A stretch of DNA of 35,446 bases from Candidatus Poribacteria bacterium (lineage in GTDB: Bacteria; Poribacteria; WGA-4E; WGA-3G). How positions within the stretch are numbered: the stretch's first letter is position 1; each line of letters begins with the position of its first letter. The stretch covers positions 1-35,446 of the forward strand of contig RKRR01000143.1 of NCBI GenBank assembly GCA_007571305.1. Reading direction: 5' to 3'. The position numbers and the translations under genes are program-made. The notes under the pieces are model-generated. The model was not told the DNA's origin and did no database searches. It worked only from the letters and a program-made list of their open reading frames with translations. This document shows positions 1-8,057 of the stretch, piece by piece.

Positions 1-375
1 CATTTCCGCACGAATACGACACAGTAGAAACCAAGCGGTCTTTTGAGTCACGTCTAAATCGCGTGAAAGTTGGTAACTCGAGAGACTTTTCTTCGCATTG
101 AGTATCAAAGCGATAGCAAGAAACCATTTTCGCAATTCGATTTTTGTGCCTTGAAAGACTGTGCCTTGCGTAACCTTAAAACTTGCTTTACAATCATGGC
201 AATTGTAGCGGCCTGTGCGTCCGTATTTGCCTATATCTTGCGTTTCATTCTTAGGTCCTATGTGTGAACTCTCACAGTGCGGACACAGAACACCAGAACG
301 CCATCTGACGCGTTCTAAATGTTCAAGACACGACGCTTGATCAGGGAAACGCTCCATGACTTCTATAAGGTTCAT
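1..375 (-). CDS. IS1595-family transposase, N-terminal part (cut by window edge)
   Basis: Reading the minus strand from an ATG at 375 gives 125 open codons that run off the left edge, so the gene is partial only because of the window. The product begins MNLIEVMERFPDQASCLEHL, then has a zinc ribbon made of CPHC (about residues 32-35) and CHDC (about residues 57-60), followed by the helix-turn-helix-like stretch with LSRDLDVTQKTAWFLLCRIR. This arrangement (a short helical lead, zinc ribbon, then the 'QKTAWFLLxRIR' segment) is typical of IS1595/ISXO2-type DDE transposases. The catalytic domain lies outside the window. Whether the element is intact cannot be judged. A GGAAGTGCCTGCCTCCC stretch at about 475-495 (minus strand) might be an element end, but no partner is visible. 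Confidence 0.85.
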   Translation of the reverse strand, partial: MNLIEVMERFPDQASCLEHLERVRWRSGVLCPHCESSHIGPKNETQDIGKYGRTGRYNCHDCKASFKVTQGTVFQGTKIELRKWFLAIALILNAKKSLSSYQLSRDLDVTQKTAWFLLCRIRAEM

Positions 376-425
376 CCAAAACGCCTTTGTCTCTCAAAAG
401 GAGTTGCCAAAAATATGCGACTTTC

Positions 426-455
426 AGTATAATCATAGCAATCTCTAAAAAGCAA
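426..455 (-). promoter_or_regulatory. Possible promoter of the IS1595 transposase
   Basis: On the minus strand TTGCTT and TATACT are separated by 18 bases, about 50 bases upstream of the transposase ATG. The -35 box is only 4 of 6. The rest of 376-672 is A+T-rich and holds no gene I can support; the last bases (about 660-671) carry the AAGGAAGG ribosome site of the next gene. Confidence 0.3.
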
Positions 456-672
456 CTCTGCTTTGAATTTGAGGGAGGCAGGCACTTCCCTTCTTAATTG
501 TAATTATTATATCATTTTTTATACTCTGAAACAAGTCAAAAACCCTTTATTTCTCTGGATTTATCGCGATTTTTCATAAATTGTTGTAAGCCCAAAACTA
601 CTTATTGCGAAATTTTATTCTCAAACCCACGTTTTTTAACACCATCGTCTTGATTTTACAAGGAAGGAAAAG

Positions 673-1545
673 ATGAAACACCAACATATCCTTACATATC
701 TCTTTTTGATCGCATTAATTCCACTGAGTGCCAAAGCATTCCCACCTGCCTCACCCGCAGGTGGCAACTATTTAATCCTTGATGGAGTGGATGACTATGC
801 GGTTTTAGACTTTAAAACCTTCGGTGTCCTCTTACCGAAAGGCACGGCTGAGTTTACCTTTGAAGCCTGGGTCTATCCGACCACACCCCCTGACGAGAAC
901 ATATTCGCAACGATTCTCAGCCAACAGGTGCAGATGGAGGTCATGAGCGATAACGGGCAATGGGAGAATATAAAGAAACTTATCGACTGGCAGACAGGTG
1001 ATTTACTCCTAATGATCCAAGGGCATATTACGGTTGAAGGAAAGCCCGCTACGACAGGATCCCGCCCAATAGCACTTTCGCCGAATCAATGGAGTCACAT
1101 TGCATATCAGTCAGATGGAAAAGAGACAGCCACCATCGTTAATGATCTCGCAATTATCCAACCACGAGGAACAGTGCTCGCACACGATCTCGTGGGATTC
1201 GATCATCCAAAGGATTTTACACTCGGAGGATTTGGAGAGAAAATTAGGATTGACGACGATTTCTTTTGGGGACCCTTTGCGGGATATATTGATGAGGTCC
1301 GTGTCTCAACGGTTGCTCGTTATGATGTTAATAAGGAGGGTTTTACACCGCGTAATAAATTCAGAAAAGATCAGGAGACAATCGCGTTATGGCATTTCGA
1401 TGAACCGGGTTGGACACAGAAATTTTCAGACGTGTCGGGGCATGCCCACCATTTGGTGGGTATAGGCGGCGCGAGAACCGGTATCCCGCTTGCAGTCGAA
1501 GCACAAGGAAAACTCACAACTCTATGGGCACGACTTAAGCAATGA
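673..1545 (+). CDS. Secreted LamG-domain protein with shared C-terminal tag
   Basis: The 290-residue product starts with a Sec signal peptide (about residues 1-22, ending LSAKA) and then forms one concanavalin A-like LamG/laminin-G jellyroll domain covering most of the chain. Typical LamG signatures are YLILDGVDDYAVL near the start, FTFEAWVYP (about 57-65), WSHIAYQSDG in the middle and GYIDEVRVSTVARYD (about 202-216), followed by IALWHFDE. Such domains usually bind carbohydrate or protein partners outside the cell; the ligand is unknown. The last 17 residues, AVEAQGKLTTLWARLKQ, match the ends of two other secreted proteins in this window (18737-19486 and 33976-34812) although the rest of those proteins differs. 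A good ribosome site, AAGGAAGG, stands just upstream of the ATG. The gene converges with the flavoprotein gene and no clear terminator separates them. Confidence 0.88.
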   Translation: MKHQHILTYLFLIALIPLSAKAFPPASPAGGNYLILDGVDDYAVLDFKTFGVLLPKGTAEFTFEAWVYPTTPPDENIFATILSQQVQMEVMSDNGQWENIKKLIDWQTGDLLLMIQGHITVEGKPATTGSRPIALSPNQWSHIAYQSDGKETATIVNDLAIIQPRGTVLAHDLVGFDHPKDFTLGGFGEKIRIDDDFFWGPFAGYIDEVRVSTVARYDVNKEGFTPRNKFRKDQETIALWHFDEPGWTQKFSDVSGHAHHLVGIGGARTGIPLAVEAQGKLTTLWARLKQ

Positions 1546-1604
1546 AGTCACAAAAAAATTCGTTATGGATGTCGTTGTTCTCATTGTCTTGCTTATAGGT
1601 TCAA

Positions 1605-3050
1605 TCAATCTGATGGAATCAATTTTCGCGCCGTCTGAATCAGTGTGCTTTCCGAGAACCATTTGCCTGCCACACGCCAGACACTGCTTGAAAACGTTGG
1701 GTACACATGGATCATCCCACTCAATTTCCACAACGGAATTCCCTCTTGCATCGCCAAAATATATTCATGGATGACTTCGCCCGCATTTGCGCCAACGAGA
1801 TGAACGCCTAATATTTTTCCAGTCCACCGACTCGCGATGACTTTGCTGAAGCCGTGTGTCTCATCCTCAGCGACAGCTCTGTCAACATCTCCCTGATCCA
1901 GTGTGAATACATCAACATCTCCATATTTCTCGCGTGCTTCTGCCTCCGTAAGACCGCAACGGGCAACTTCTGGGTCACAGAAGGTTGTCCACGGTACAAC
2001 GGCATAGTTAATCGTTTTGGAGAATGGGAAGAAGATATTTCGGATGAGCAACTGCGCTTGAAATGCTGCAACGTGTGTGAACAGGTAATGTCCGATTACA
2101 TCGCCTGCGGCATAGATGTTTTTTCTACTTGTTTGAAGCCTACTGTTTACTTCAATTCCGTTTCTACCTACCTGTACCCCGATTTTGTCAAGTTCTAAGC
2201 CTTCAACGTTCGGGGCACGCCCCGCGGCAATCAGAATTTTATCAAATCGGGAATCGGAGTTTCCTCCTACAGTTCCATTTTCACTACCGTTAAACGTAAC
2301 ACCTATGCCTTCCTGATTTTTCACAACTCCCGTGATATTCGTATTGAGCCGAATCGCGATCCCTTCTTCGCGAAGGTAACGCAACATCTGATCAGAGACT
2401 TCGGTGTCCTCTTTCGTTAGAATACGTCCGCTCCGCTGTGCTATCGTTACATCCGCACCGAGGCGGTGGAACGCCTGTCCGAGTTCAATACCAATTGGAC
2501 CAGCACCGACAACGAGCAACCGGTTGGGAAACGCCTCAAGATCCCAGACGTTTTCACTGTCAAGATAATCGCAAGATTCTAAACCGGGTATAGGTGGAGC
2601 AACAGGACGGGAACCCGTGCTAATCACAAATTTTTTGCTCTTGAGGGTGCGGGTCTGACCGTTCTCGGTATCTTCTACAACAAAAGTATCAGAAGATTCA
2701 AAATGTCCGCTTCCGAAGATAACATCAACCCCCATCTCACGAAATCGCTCTGGATTGTCGTGCTCCTCCTCTATGACATGTTGGGTGCTTCTGACATACG
2801 CCATCACCCGTTGCCAGTCAGGCGTTAGAGAAGTGCCTGAAATTCCGTATTTGTCAGCGTCTCTGATGTAATTCGCGACCTTCGCTGCCTTCAGGAGTGC
2901 TTTGGAAGGCACGCATCCTGTCCAGAGACAATCGCCACCGATGCGGTGCTTCTCCACAAGCGCGGTCTTTTTACCCAATTTTGCTCCCGCCACTGCAAGC
3001 ACGAGTCCCGCGCTGCCGCCGCCGATAATTGTCAAATCATACACATCCAC
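1605..3050 (-). CDS. Mercuric-reductase-like FAD/NAD(P) disulfide oxidoreductase
   Basis: This is a class I pyridine nucleotide-disulfide oxidoreductase, related to mercuric reductase and lipoamide dehydrogenase. The FAD site is IIGGGSAG near the N-terminus, the redox-active cysteines lie in GGDCLWTGCVPSK (Cys41 and Cys46 from the chosen start), the NAD(P) site is VVGAGPIGIELG, and the second FAD contact is IYAAGDVIG. The C-terminal dimer domain has IHVYPTFSSS, where lipoamide dehydrogenase has HPTxSE; tyrosine replaces the catalytic histidine, so ordinary lipoamide dehydrogenase is unlikely. There is no N-terminal metal-binding (HMA) domain and no C-terminal cysteine pair, so true mercury reduction is doubtful too. 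I chose the GTG at 3050 because GGAGG lies 8 bases upstream; the reading frame extends to another GTG at 3071 with no ribosome site. It follows the amidohydrolase gene closely and probably shares its transcript. Confidence 0.88.
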   Translation of the reverse strand: MDVYDLTIIGGGSAGLVLAVAGAKLGKKTALVEKHRIGGDCLWTGCVPSKALLKAAKVANYIRDADKYGISGTSLTPDWQRVMAYVRSTQHVIEEEHDNPERFREMGVDVIFGSGHFESSDTFVVEDTENGQTRTLKSKKFVISTGSRPVAPPIPGLESCDYLDSENVWDLEAFPNRLLVVGAGPIGIELGQAFHRLGADVTIAQRSGRILTKEDTEVSDQMLRYLREEGIAIRLNTNITGVVKNQEGIGVTFNGSENGTVGGNSDSRFDKILIAAGRAPNVEGLELDKIGVQVGRNGIEVNSRLQTSRKNIYAAGDVIGHYLFTHVAAFQAQLLIRNIFFPFSKTINYAVVPWTTFCDPEVARCGLTEAEAREKYGDVDVFTLDQGDVDRAVAEDETHGFSKVIASRWTGKILGVHLVGANAGEVIHEYILAMQEGIPLWKLSGMIHVYPTFSSSVWRVAGKWFSESTLIQTARKLIPSD

Positions 3051-3074
3051 GGTTTTCGCCTCCACGTTCACTAT

Positions 3075-4622
3075 CTATCGCTGTTGGCGCAGAACTCTAC
3101 CCGGCAACTGCCCCGTCACGTCCCCATTTTCAACAACTGTAACGCCGTTGACGAACACCCAGTTCACACCGACGGGGGATTGTACTGGGTCAGACCATGT
3201 AGACCTATCCGCGACAGTCTCCGGATCGAAGACAACGATATCCGCCGCAAGCCCCTGACTGATTCTCCCACGGTCGGAGAGCCGAAAACGCTCAGCTGGA
3301 AAACCGCTCATTTTATAGATGGCTTCTTGCAGTGAAACTAACTGACGTTCGCGCACGAATTTACCGAGATATTGCACGAAACACCCGTAACTCCGTGGAT
3401 GTGGATGCGGAATGTTGTACACACCGTCGCTGGCAATCATCATACGCGGGTGACTCGCAGTGCGATTCAAAATGCGCTCATTCTCTTCGAGCGGGGTTGC
3501 CCACGGCATCACAAAGGTTTCAATTGCGGATTCTTCTTGAATGAAATCGAAGGCAAACGTTTCACGCGACTTACCTTCGCTTTTCGCGGCTTCGGCGAGG
3601 GTCATTCCGATAAATCTACCCGATCGGTTATAACCGACAATCTGATTACCTTCGCGTAATTCGCCCTGCAGATATGCGATCGACTTTTCTCGGACTTCCG
3701 GGTTCTCCAGATGCCCTAACATATCAACAGGCGCGCCGGTCTGGTATTCCATCGGGAGCATCATGGCGAGATGTGTCATGCCAGCAGGATAGAGGTAAGA
3801 CTCGAACGTCAAATCTATCTGTTCCTTCTCTATCCGTTCAAGCACGTCCGCGGCTTCATCGTCGACACGTTCATGTGAGATATGCACAGGGATTTCGGCA
3901 CGTTGTGCGATTTCGATCGTCTCCTCCCAGGCCTGTCTTCTGCCGAGAATGCGGTAGCGGATGTGCGCAGCGTAAATGGCATCGTAAGCTGCCGCAATTT
4001 TTGAGAGATACACCAGTTCGCGCAAATCGGCATTCGCGGAGGGTTGATAATCCAGACCTAAGCAGAGACAGCATGCACCTGCTTCTAACCACTCCCGCGT
4101 TGTCCGTTCCATCACTTTCAATTCATCAGTGGTCGCGGGGCGCGGATCCCATCCCATCGCACCGAGGCGAACAGCACAGTGCGGGACCTGTGGATAGAGG
4201 TTCGCCGGGATCCGTCCGTCGAACATACTGAGATATGCGTCTGGTGTTTGCCAATTGAGTGGGACTTCCGCGTCGCCGTATGCGAACTGCGTGTAGTGCC
4301 ACATCTCTTGTGCTTGTTTCGGTAATAAAGGTGCCCATCCGAAACCGTCTGGTGCTGCTAAATGTGTCGTCACGCCTTGGCTGACAGCAGCGAACTGGTC
4401 TCGACCTCCGAGCAGGGAGATTTCAGAATGTACGTGTACATCAACGAAACCGGGACAGACAACCTGCGCCTCCGCTGAAATCCGATGAGGTGTTTCTGCT
4501 ATCGAGAGGTCACCAATGGCGGCAATCCGGTCATCCTGAATGCCGATATCTGCGATAAAGGGTTCCCGCTTACCTGTTCCGTCAACGATGTTTCCACCTG
4601 CAATAATTGTATCAAATCTCAT
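3075..4622 (-). CDS. Amidohydrolase, N-acyl-D-amino-acid deacylase type
   Basis: The 515-residue protein begins like composite-barrel amidohydrolases (MRFDTIIAGGNIVDGTGKRE) and carries the metal-binding HxH in CPGFVDVHVHSE (about residues 57-68), a histidine in PVHISHE, and an aspartate in MMIASDGVYNIPHPH, the pattern of the D-aminoacylase / N-acyl-D-glutamate deacylase branch. These enzymes hydrolyse N-acyl-D-amino acids in the cytoplasm. The segment after VTTHL reads AAPDGFGWAP and lacks the bridging cysteine found in classical D-aminoacylase, so substrate and metal site may differ. The C-terminal part (GLAADIVVFDPETV) is the returning beta-sandwich domain. The start ATG at 4622 has GAGGAG upstream at good spacing. 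It is the first gene of a two-gene unit with the flavoprotein gene downstream. Confidence 0.85.
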   Translation of the reverse strand: MRFDTIIAGGNIVDGTGKREPFIADIGIQDDRIAAIGDLSIAETPHRISAEAQVVCPGFVDVHVHSEISLLGGRDQFAAVSQGVTTHLAAPDGFGWAPLLPKQAQEMWHYTQFAYGDAEVPLNWQTPDAYLSMFDGRIPANLYPQVPHCAVRLGAMGWDPRPATTDELKVMERTTREWLEAGACCLCLGLDYQPSANADLRELVYLSKIAAAYDAIYAAHIRYRILGRRQAWEETIEIAQRAEIPVHISHERVDDEAADVLERIEKEQIDLTFESYLYPAGMTHLAMMLPMEYQTGAPVDMLGHLENPEVREKSIAYLQGELREGNQIVGYNRSGRFIGMTLAEAAKSEGKSRETFAFDFIQEESAIETFVMPWATPLEENERILNRTASHPRMMIASDGVYNIPHPHPRSYGCFVQYLGKFVRERQLVSLQEAIYKMSGFPAERFRLSDRGRISQGLAADIVVFDPETVADRSTWSDPVQSPVGVNWVFVNGVTVVENGDVTGQLPGRVLRQQR

Positions 4623-4646
4623 AAGACACTCCTCTATTGTTACCCC

Positions 4647-4675
4647 AGTCTATCATCAAGAAGGATATATGTCAA
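4647..4675 (-). promoter_or_regulatory. Sigma-70-type promoter for the amidohydrolase unit
   Basis: On the minus strand TTGACA (4670-4675) and TAGACT (4647-4652) are 17 bases apart. Transcription would start near 4640, only some 18 bases before the amidohydrolase ATG and just ahead of its GAGGAG site. Confidence 0.6.
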
Positions 4676-4738
4676 CACAGACGCATCAGTTATCAACTGT
4701 CGGAAAAGACACCTTGTGGCTGTAGGCTATAATATCTT

Positions 4739-4898
4739 AACCCAAGTTGCTATGGACACAATTTTAGAGATGCATCTGCTATTTTCATTCAAAAACCTTC
4801 AGGCTCCGCAGCAGTTCGTAGCGTAGGAAACCGTTGATCTCCTGCGTCCGAAGATGCACAACCTAACAAGTTATGCTACAGAACTGGAAACTTGGGTT
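4739..4898. repeat. MITE-like element with AACCCAAGTT ends
   Basis: Perfect 10-base inverted ends, AACCCAAGTT at 4739-4748 and AACTTGGGTT at 4889-4898, bound a non-coding block of about 160 bases. Inside is GCACAACCTAACAAGTTATG (about 4856-4875), the same core found in several other repeats of the window. One lone end, GCAACTTGGGTT, recurs at 7079-7089. Between 4899 and 5029 I see no gene; a short GTAGGAGCGGCTCC segment near 4946 resembles a hairpin repeat. Confidence 0.55.
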
Positions 4899-5029
4899 AT
4901 CTCGTACAAGTCTCTTTGCTAACTGCTGATTGCTGCCACTTCTTGTAGGAGCGGCTCCCGGTCTCGATTTCTTACAAAAGCAGGTAGAAAATCGAACACT
5001 CAATAACTCCACCCTTCCCTAATTTTCCT

Positions 5030-5058
5030 TTGACAAAAAAACAGAGGACTGATAGAAT
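5030..5058 (+). promoter_or_regulatory. Sigma-70-type promoter for the lipoprotein / oxidoreductase unit
   Basis: TTGACA (5030-5035) and TAGAAT (5053-5058) are 17 bases apart. The expected start of transcription near 5065 lies about 60 bases before the GTG start at 5124. Confidence 0.65.
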
Positions 5059-5123
5059 AGGAGTCGATATTCGGAATAAATTATTTAACCGAGGATACCC
5101 TACCCCAAAATAGGAGAGAGCCC

Positions 5124-5612
5124 GTGCGTCAAGCCTGCCTCTACATCAAAACGTTGCCTGCAATTCTATATTCCACATTCGGGATAATTCTACTGTCGCT
5201 GACGATGATAGCGAGCGGTTGTAGTGAGACATCTTCCGGCGGAAGTGGTCTCACCGATGTAGGACGCGGTGAACCGATGATTACAGATTCTGTCTTGGCA
5301 ATCAGTGTCTTCGAGGATAGACCCGACGGCATCACGACTACCTTCTCCGCTGAGGTCAACGACCAAGTATTCTTATGGATCTTATGGTCAAACATCACAG
5401 AACACCACACCGTTAAAGTCTCATGGTACTCACCAGAAGATGATTTGGACGATCCACCCTTCTGGACAGAGCAGCAAACCCTCACATCAACAACCGGCGA
5501 TAAAATTACCTGGTTTTACATCGACTTGCCAGACATCACAGGCGAGTGGTTTGTTGAAATCCATTTAGACGACGATCTCTTTGAACGGAGCCATGTCTTC
5601 TGGGTGGAGTGA
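5124..5612 (+). CDS. Putative lipoprotein of unknown function
   Basis: The 162-residue product has a long hydrophobic N-terminus ending in the lipobox-like MIASGC, so Cys33 is the probable lipid-modified residue and the mature protein should sit on a membrane. The remainder is acidic and rich in aromatic residues, with no motif I can name; alternating hydrophobic stretches suggest a small beta-sandwich (for example VKVSWYSPEDD and WFVEIHLDDDLF). Translation starts at a GTG preceded by AGGAGAG. The gene has its own promoter at 5030-5058 and lies 42 bases before the Gfo/Idh/MocA gene, so the two may be co-transcribed. Confidence 0.75.
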   Translation: MRQACLYIKTLPAILYSTFGIILLSLTMIASGCSETSSGGSGLTDVGRGEPMITDSVLAISVFEDRPDGITTTFSAEVNDQVFLWILWSNITEHHTVKVSWYSPEDDLDDPPFWTEQQTLTSTTGDKITWFYIDLPDITGEWFVEIHLDDDLFERSHVFWVE

Positions 5613-5654
5613 CACAGGCGACTACCGACTCACACTCTTGGGAGGAGGAAAGCC

Positions 5655-6740
5655 ATGGATAAACTCAAAATAGCGCATATCGGTACTGGCAGACGCGGTG
5701 CTGGAACTTACCTTCCGCTTATCTCAAAATTGAGGGATGACCTTGAACTCGTCGCCGTTTGCGATCCACGTGAGGAGAGCGTTACGGAACAGGGCGAGAA
5801 ATACAGTGTCCCCTCCTACACAAATACCGAGCAGATGTTGGAAACAGTGAAACCAGACATTTGTGCGATTGTGATTACCCCCAGCAACAATCATATCCCA
5901 GGGATTCTTTGTTCCGAACGTGGGATTAGTTATTGCACCGAAACGCCTATTGACACCGATCTCGGATGGGCAGACAAGATGATCGCGTCTGCACAGGCGA
6001 ATGGCACAAAATTGGAAGTCAATGAAAATTACTATCGTGTCCCGTCAGAACGGATAAAACGGGAGATGATTCTCGCAGGGGTTTTCGGGAAAGTCAACGC
6101 TGCCTATAATGACTTCCGAGGTCACGGCTATCACGGTATTGGGCTCATCCGTAGTTACGTCGGCTTCGACAATGAACCTATTCAAGTGTATGGCTTCCGA
6201 AAAGGATATAACGTTCAGGATCACGTTTGGCGGCAGGGACAACCGAAGCGCGATACTGAAGATTGGCAACATGCAGTCATTGAGTTCACAGATGGTGCTG
6301 TTGGCATCTTTAATTTTAGTAGCCTCTCCTACGGTTCGCCACTGCGCGGTTTTAATGGGTCAAAGTTCTATGCAGAACGTGGGATGTGCTTCCGGGACGA
6401 TGCCGTTATCTTAAACGAAACCGCCGACGAGCAGCGCGCGGTTAACATCTCACGCAGAACCAATGCTGTTGACGGCTACGAAACCTTAGCCGCCCTTGTT
6501 GCGGACACCGACCCCGAAGTGGTGTGGGAAAATCCGTTGCAAGATTATCCACTCAGCGATGGTGAAATCACTGTCGCATCAGAACTGATGAGTCTTGTAG
6601 ACGCGGTTCGTAACGACACAGAGCCTGAATATGGTGCTTATAACGGTCGCAAGGATCGGGAGATTGATGTCGCGATGGCCCGTTCATGGGCAAACAACGG
6701 CGCGCCAGTCACTTTCCCTTTTAAATACGAGGAGCACTGA
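5655..6740 (+). CDS. Gfo/Idh/MocA-family protein lacking the usual catalytic lysine
   Basis: The 361-residue protein has the N-terminal Rossmann fold of this family (KIAHIGTGRRGAGTYLP, residues 5-21, then VAVCDP) and the downstream alpha/beta domain (about 125 to the end). Family members are NAD(P)-dependent sugar or inositol dehydrogenases and related enzymes. The diagnostic E-K-P motif, whose lysine takes part in catalysis, is here E96-T97-P98 (YCTETPID). The second-domain features are otherwise present (NENYYRVPSERIK, GHGYHGIG). It may bind a nucleotide sugar or act by another mechanism; the substrate cannot be predicted. A strong ribosome site GGGAGGAGG precedes the ATG. It probably shares a transcript with the lipoprotein upstream. 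Confidence 0.85.
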   Translation: MDKLKIAHIGTGRRGAGTYLPLISKLRDDLELVAVCDPREESVTEQGEKYSVPSYTNTEQMLETVKPDICAIVITPSNNHIPGILCSERGISYCTETPIDTDLGWADKMIASAQANGTKLEVNENYYRVPSERIKREMILAGVFGKVNAAYNDFRGHGYHGIGLIRSYVGFDNEPIQVYGFRKGYNVQDHVWRQGQPKRDTEDWQHAVIEFTDGAVGIFNFSSLSYGSPLRGFNGSKFYAERGMCFRDDAVILNETADEQRAVNISRRTNAVDGYETLAALVADTDPEVVWENPLQDYPLSDGEITVASELMSLVDAVRNDTEPEYGAYNGRKDREIDVAMARSWANNGAPVTFPFKYEEH

Positions 6741-6794
6741 TACCCCTGTCAGAGAATTGCCTTGCCGTTTGCCGAGATATTTTGTATACTTTAT

Positions 6795-6929
6795 AATTAA
6801 TAGGGCTTACGTATACTGCTGTTTTGTAGCATAACCTGTGAGGGTGTGCCACGAGAACACTTGTGTTTTTTGGGGTTCTCCCTCTCACAAAGCGTCAGAT
6901 GGTCAAAATTGCGTAAGTCCTGATTAATT
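6795..6929. repeat. MITE-like element with AATTAAT..CTTACG ends
   Basis: The left end AATTAATAGGGCTTACG (6795-6811) and the right end CGTAAGTCCTGATTAATT (6912-6929) are imperfect inverted copies of each other and enclose 100 bases without coding sense. The interior holds TGTAGCATAACCTGTGAGG, related to the core in the TTATAGTA repeats, and a GAGAAC/GTTCTC stem. The ends resemble neither flanking gene. Confidence 0.6.
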
Positions 6930-6998
6930 TGAATCGTCACCTATGAAAAATCCATCAGTTTTCTGTGAAAGTTGAGGCATTCAAGTCTTTGCTCTATG

Positions 6999-7057
6999 GC
7001 ACAGGCGAACGGTTTCCTATGCTACAAATGTGAACCTGTTTTCGGATTTTACTATAA
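6999..7057. repeat. Half copy of the TTATAGTA-type repeat
   Basis: The stretch runs from GGCACAGGCGAACGG through CCTATGCTACAAATGTG to GGATTTTACTATAA (7044-7057), the same order as the right half of the full copies at 14100-14226 and 30290-30422. The matching left end is missing. The remaining 7058-7133 contains a lone AACTTGGGTT repeat end and the ribosome site of the next gene. Confidence 0.6.
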
Positions 7058-7133
7058 ACGCCCAAGGCTTGTTAGGTAGCAACTTGGGTTGATTAAGTTA
7101 CAAAAATCACAAATCTTGGAGGAATCTCCCATT

Positions 7134-8057
7134 TTGAAGAACTTTCGGTTCATTCTCGCTACTTTGCTTCTTTTCGGCTTCAGCACGACATTGATGGGAA
7201 ATGAATGGGCGAACTACTACTTTCCAGATGTGCCGGACAGTTACTGGGTCTACGAAGATCAGAACGGTGACGAGTTAACGCGCTACGCAATAGAGCCAGA
7301 AGAGATTGACGGTGAATTCTATCGCGCCTTCAGTTACGATCCCGCTTTGGAGGACTGGGCAGACTTTGAGCATTATGTTCAGCCCTATTTCTATCAAGTC
7401 GGTGCTGACTGGGTGGCGTTTTTTGTCGTCTCTGAAATTGAAAACGCGCTCAAGGCAGCCATGATGAAACAGATGGAAGAAGCTATTGTGCTGATGCGTC
7501 AAGCACTGATGGAACAGATGCCTCCGGAATTAAACATCACATTTGACTTAGATTACGATGTTGAGGTCGATTCCCAAGATTACTTTTATTTCCTACCGAC
7601 ACCCGCTACCTTTGGTGAAGAATGGACAGCCATAGAAATAAACGTCGTCCTAACCATGACAATTGATATCCGAGGCATGCCTATAGAAGTACCGGGTGGC
7701 TCAACGCAGACTGTTAAAACCTACACGACCCTCGTAGAATCAGGCACTGTCACTGGCACAGAAACCGTGGAAACAGAGGCGGGCACTTTTGAAGATTGTT
7801 TGGTAATTGAGTACCGAACAGATGCTTCAACAGAGACCGTTATGTCTGTGGAAGTTCCACAACAGCCGGGACCGCAAGATCAACAAGATGTAACCCTAAC
7901 AACTATCTGGTTGGCACCTAACGTCGGTATCGTTAAATTTGAACATCAACACGAGGCATCTCCGGAGAATGAAGAACTTGGACTGGAAACCCCTGAAGAC
8001 AAAACGCTTGAATTAATACGGTACGAAATCAAATCCTCGAGTTCGGAGGACGAATGA
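7134..8057 (+). CDS. Secreted protein of unknown function upstream of hemB
   Basis: From the TTG at 7134 the product is 307 residues: a signal peptide ([21 protein letters not shown]), then a mature domain opening with [18 protein letters not shown]. The later part holds [16 protein letters not shown] and [14 protein letters not shown], a pattern I associate with secreted beta-rich proteins of unknown role whose 'pressed' repeats end in a W-x-A-P-x-V-G-x-V-K strand. I chose 7134 because GGAGGA (7118-7123) lies ten bases before it; the frame is open back to a TTG at 7089 that has no ribosome site and sits on a repeat end. Its stop overlaps the hemB start by four bases (ATGA), so the two are translationally coupled. 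Why an exported protein is coupled to hemB is not clear. Confidence 0.78.
   Translation: MKNFRFILATLLLFGFSTTLMGNEWANYYFPDVPDSYWVYEDQNGDELTRYAIEPEEIDGEFYRAFSYDPALEDWADFEHYVQPYFYQVGADWVAFFVVSEIENALKAAMMKQMEEAIVLMRQALMEQMPPELNITFDLDYDVEVDSQDYFYFLPTPATFGEEWTAIEINVVLTMTIDIRGMPIEVPGGSTQTVKTYTTLVESGTVTGTETVETEAGTFEDCLVIEYRTDASTETVMSVEVPQQPGPQDQQDVTLTTIWLAPNVGIVKFEHQHEASPENEELGLETPEDKTLELIRYEIKSSSSEDE

Noticed and set aside
70..267. Plus-strand frame of 65 codons at the left edge
   Set aside because: It is antisense to the IS1595-type transposase.
3674..4231. A 185-codon plus-strand frame inside the amidohydrolase gene
   Set aside because: It is antisense to a well-supported enzyme gene and encodes no recognisable fold.
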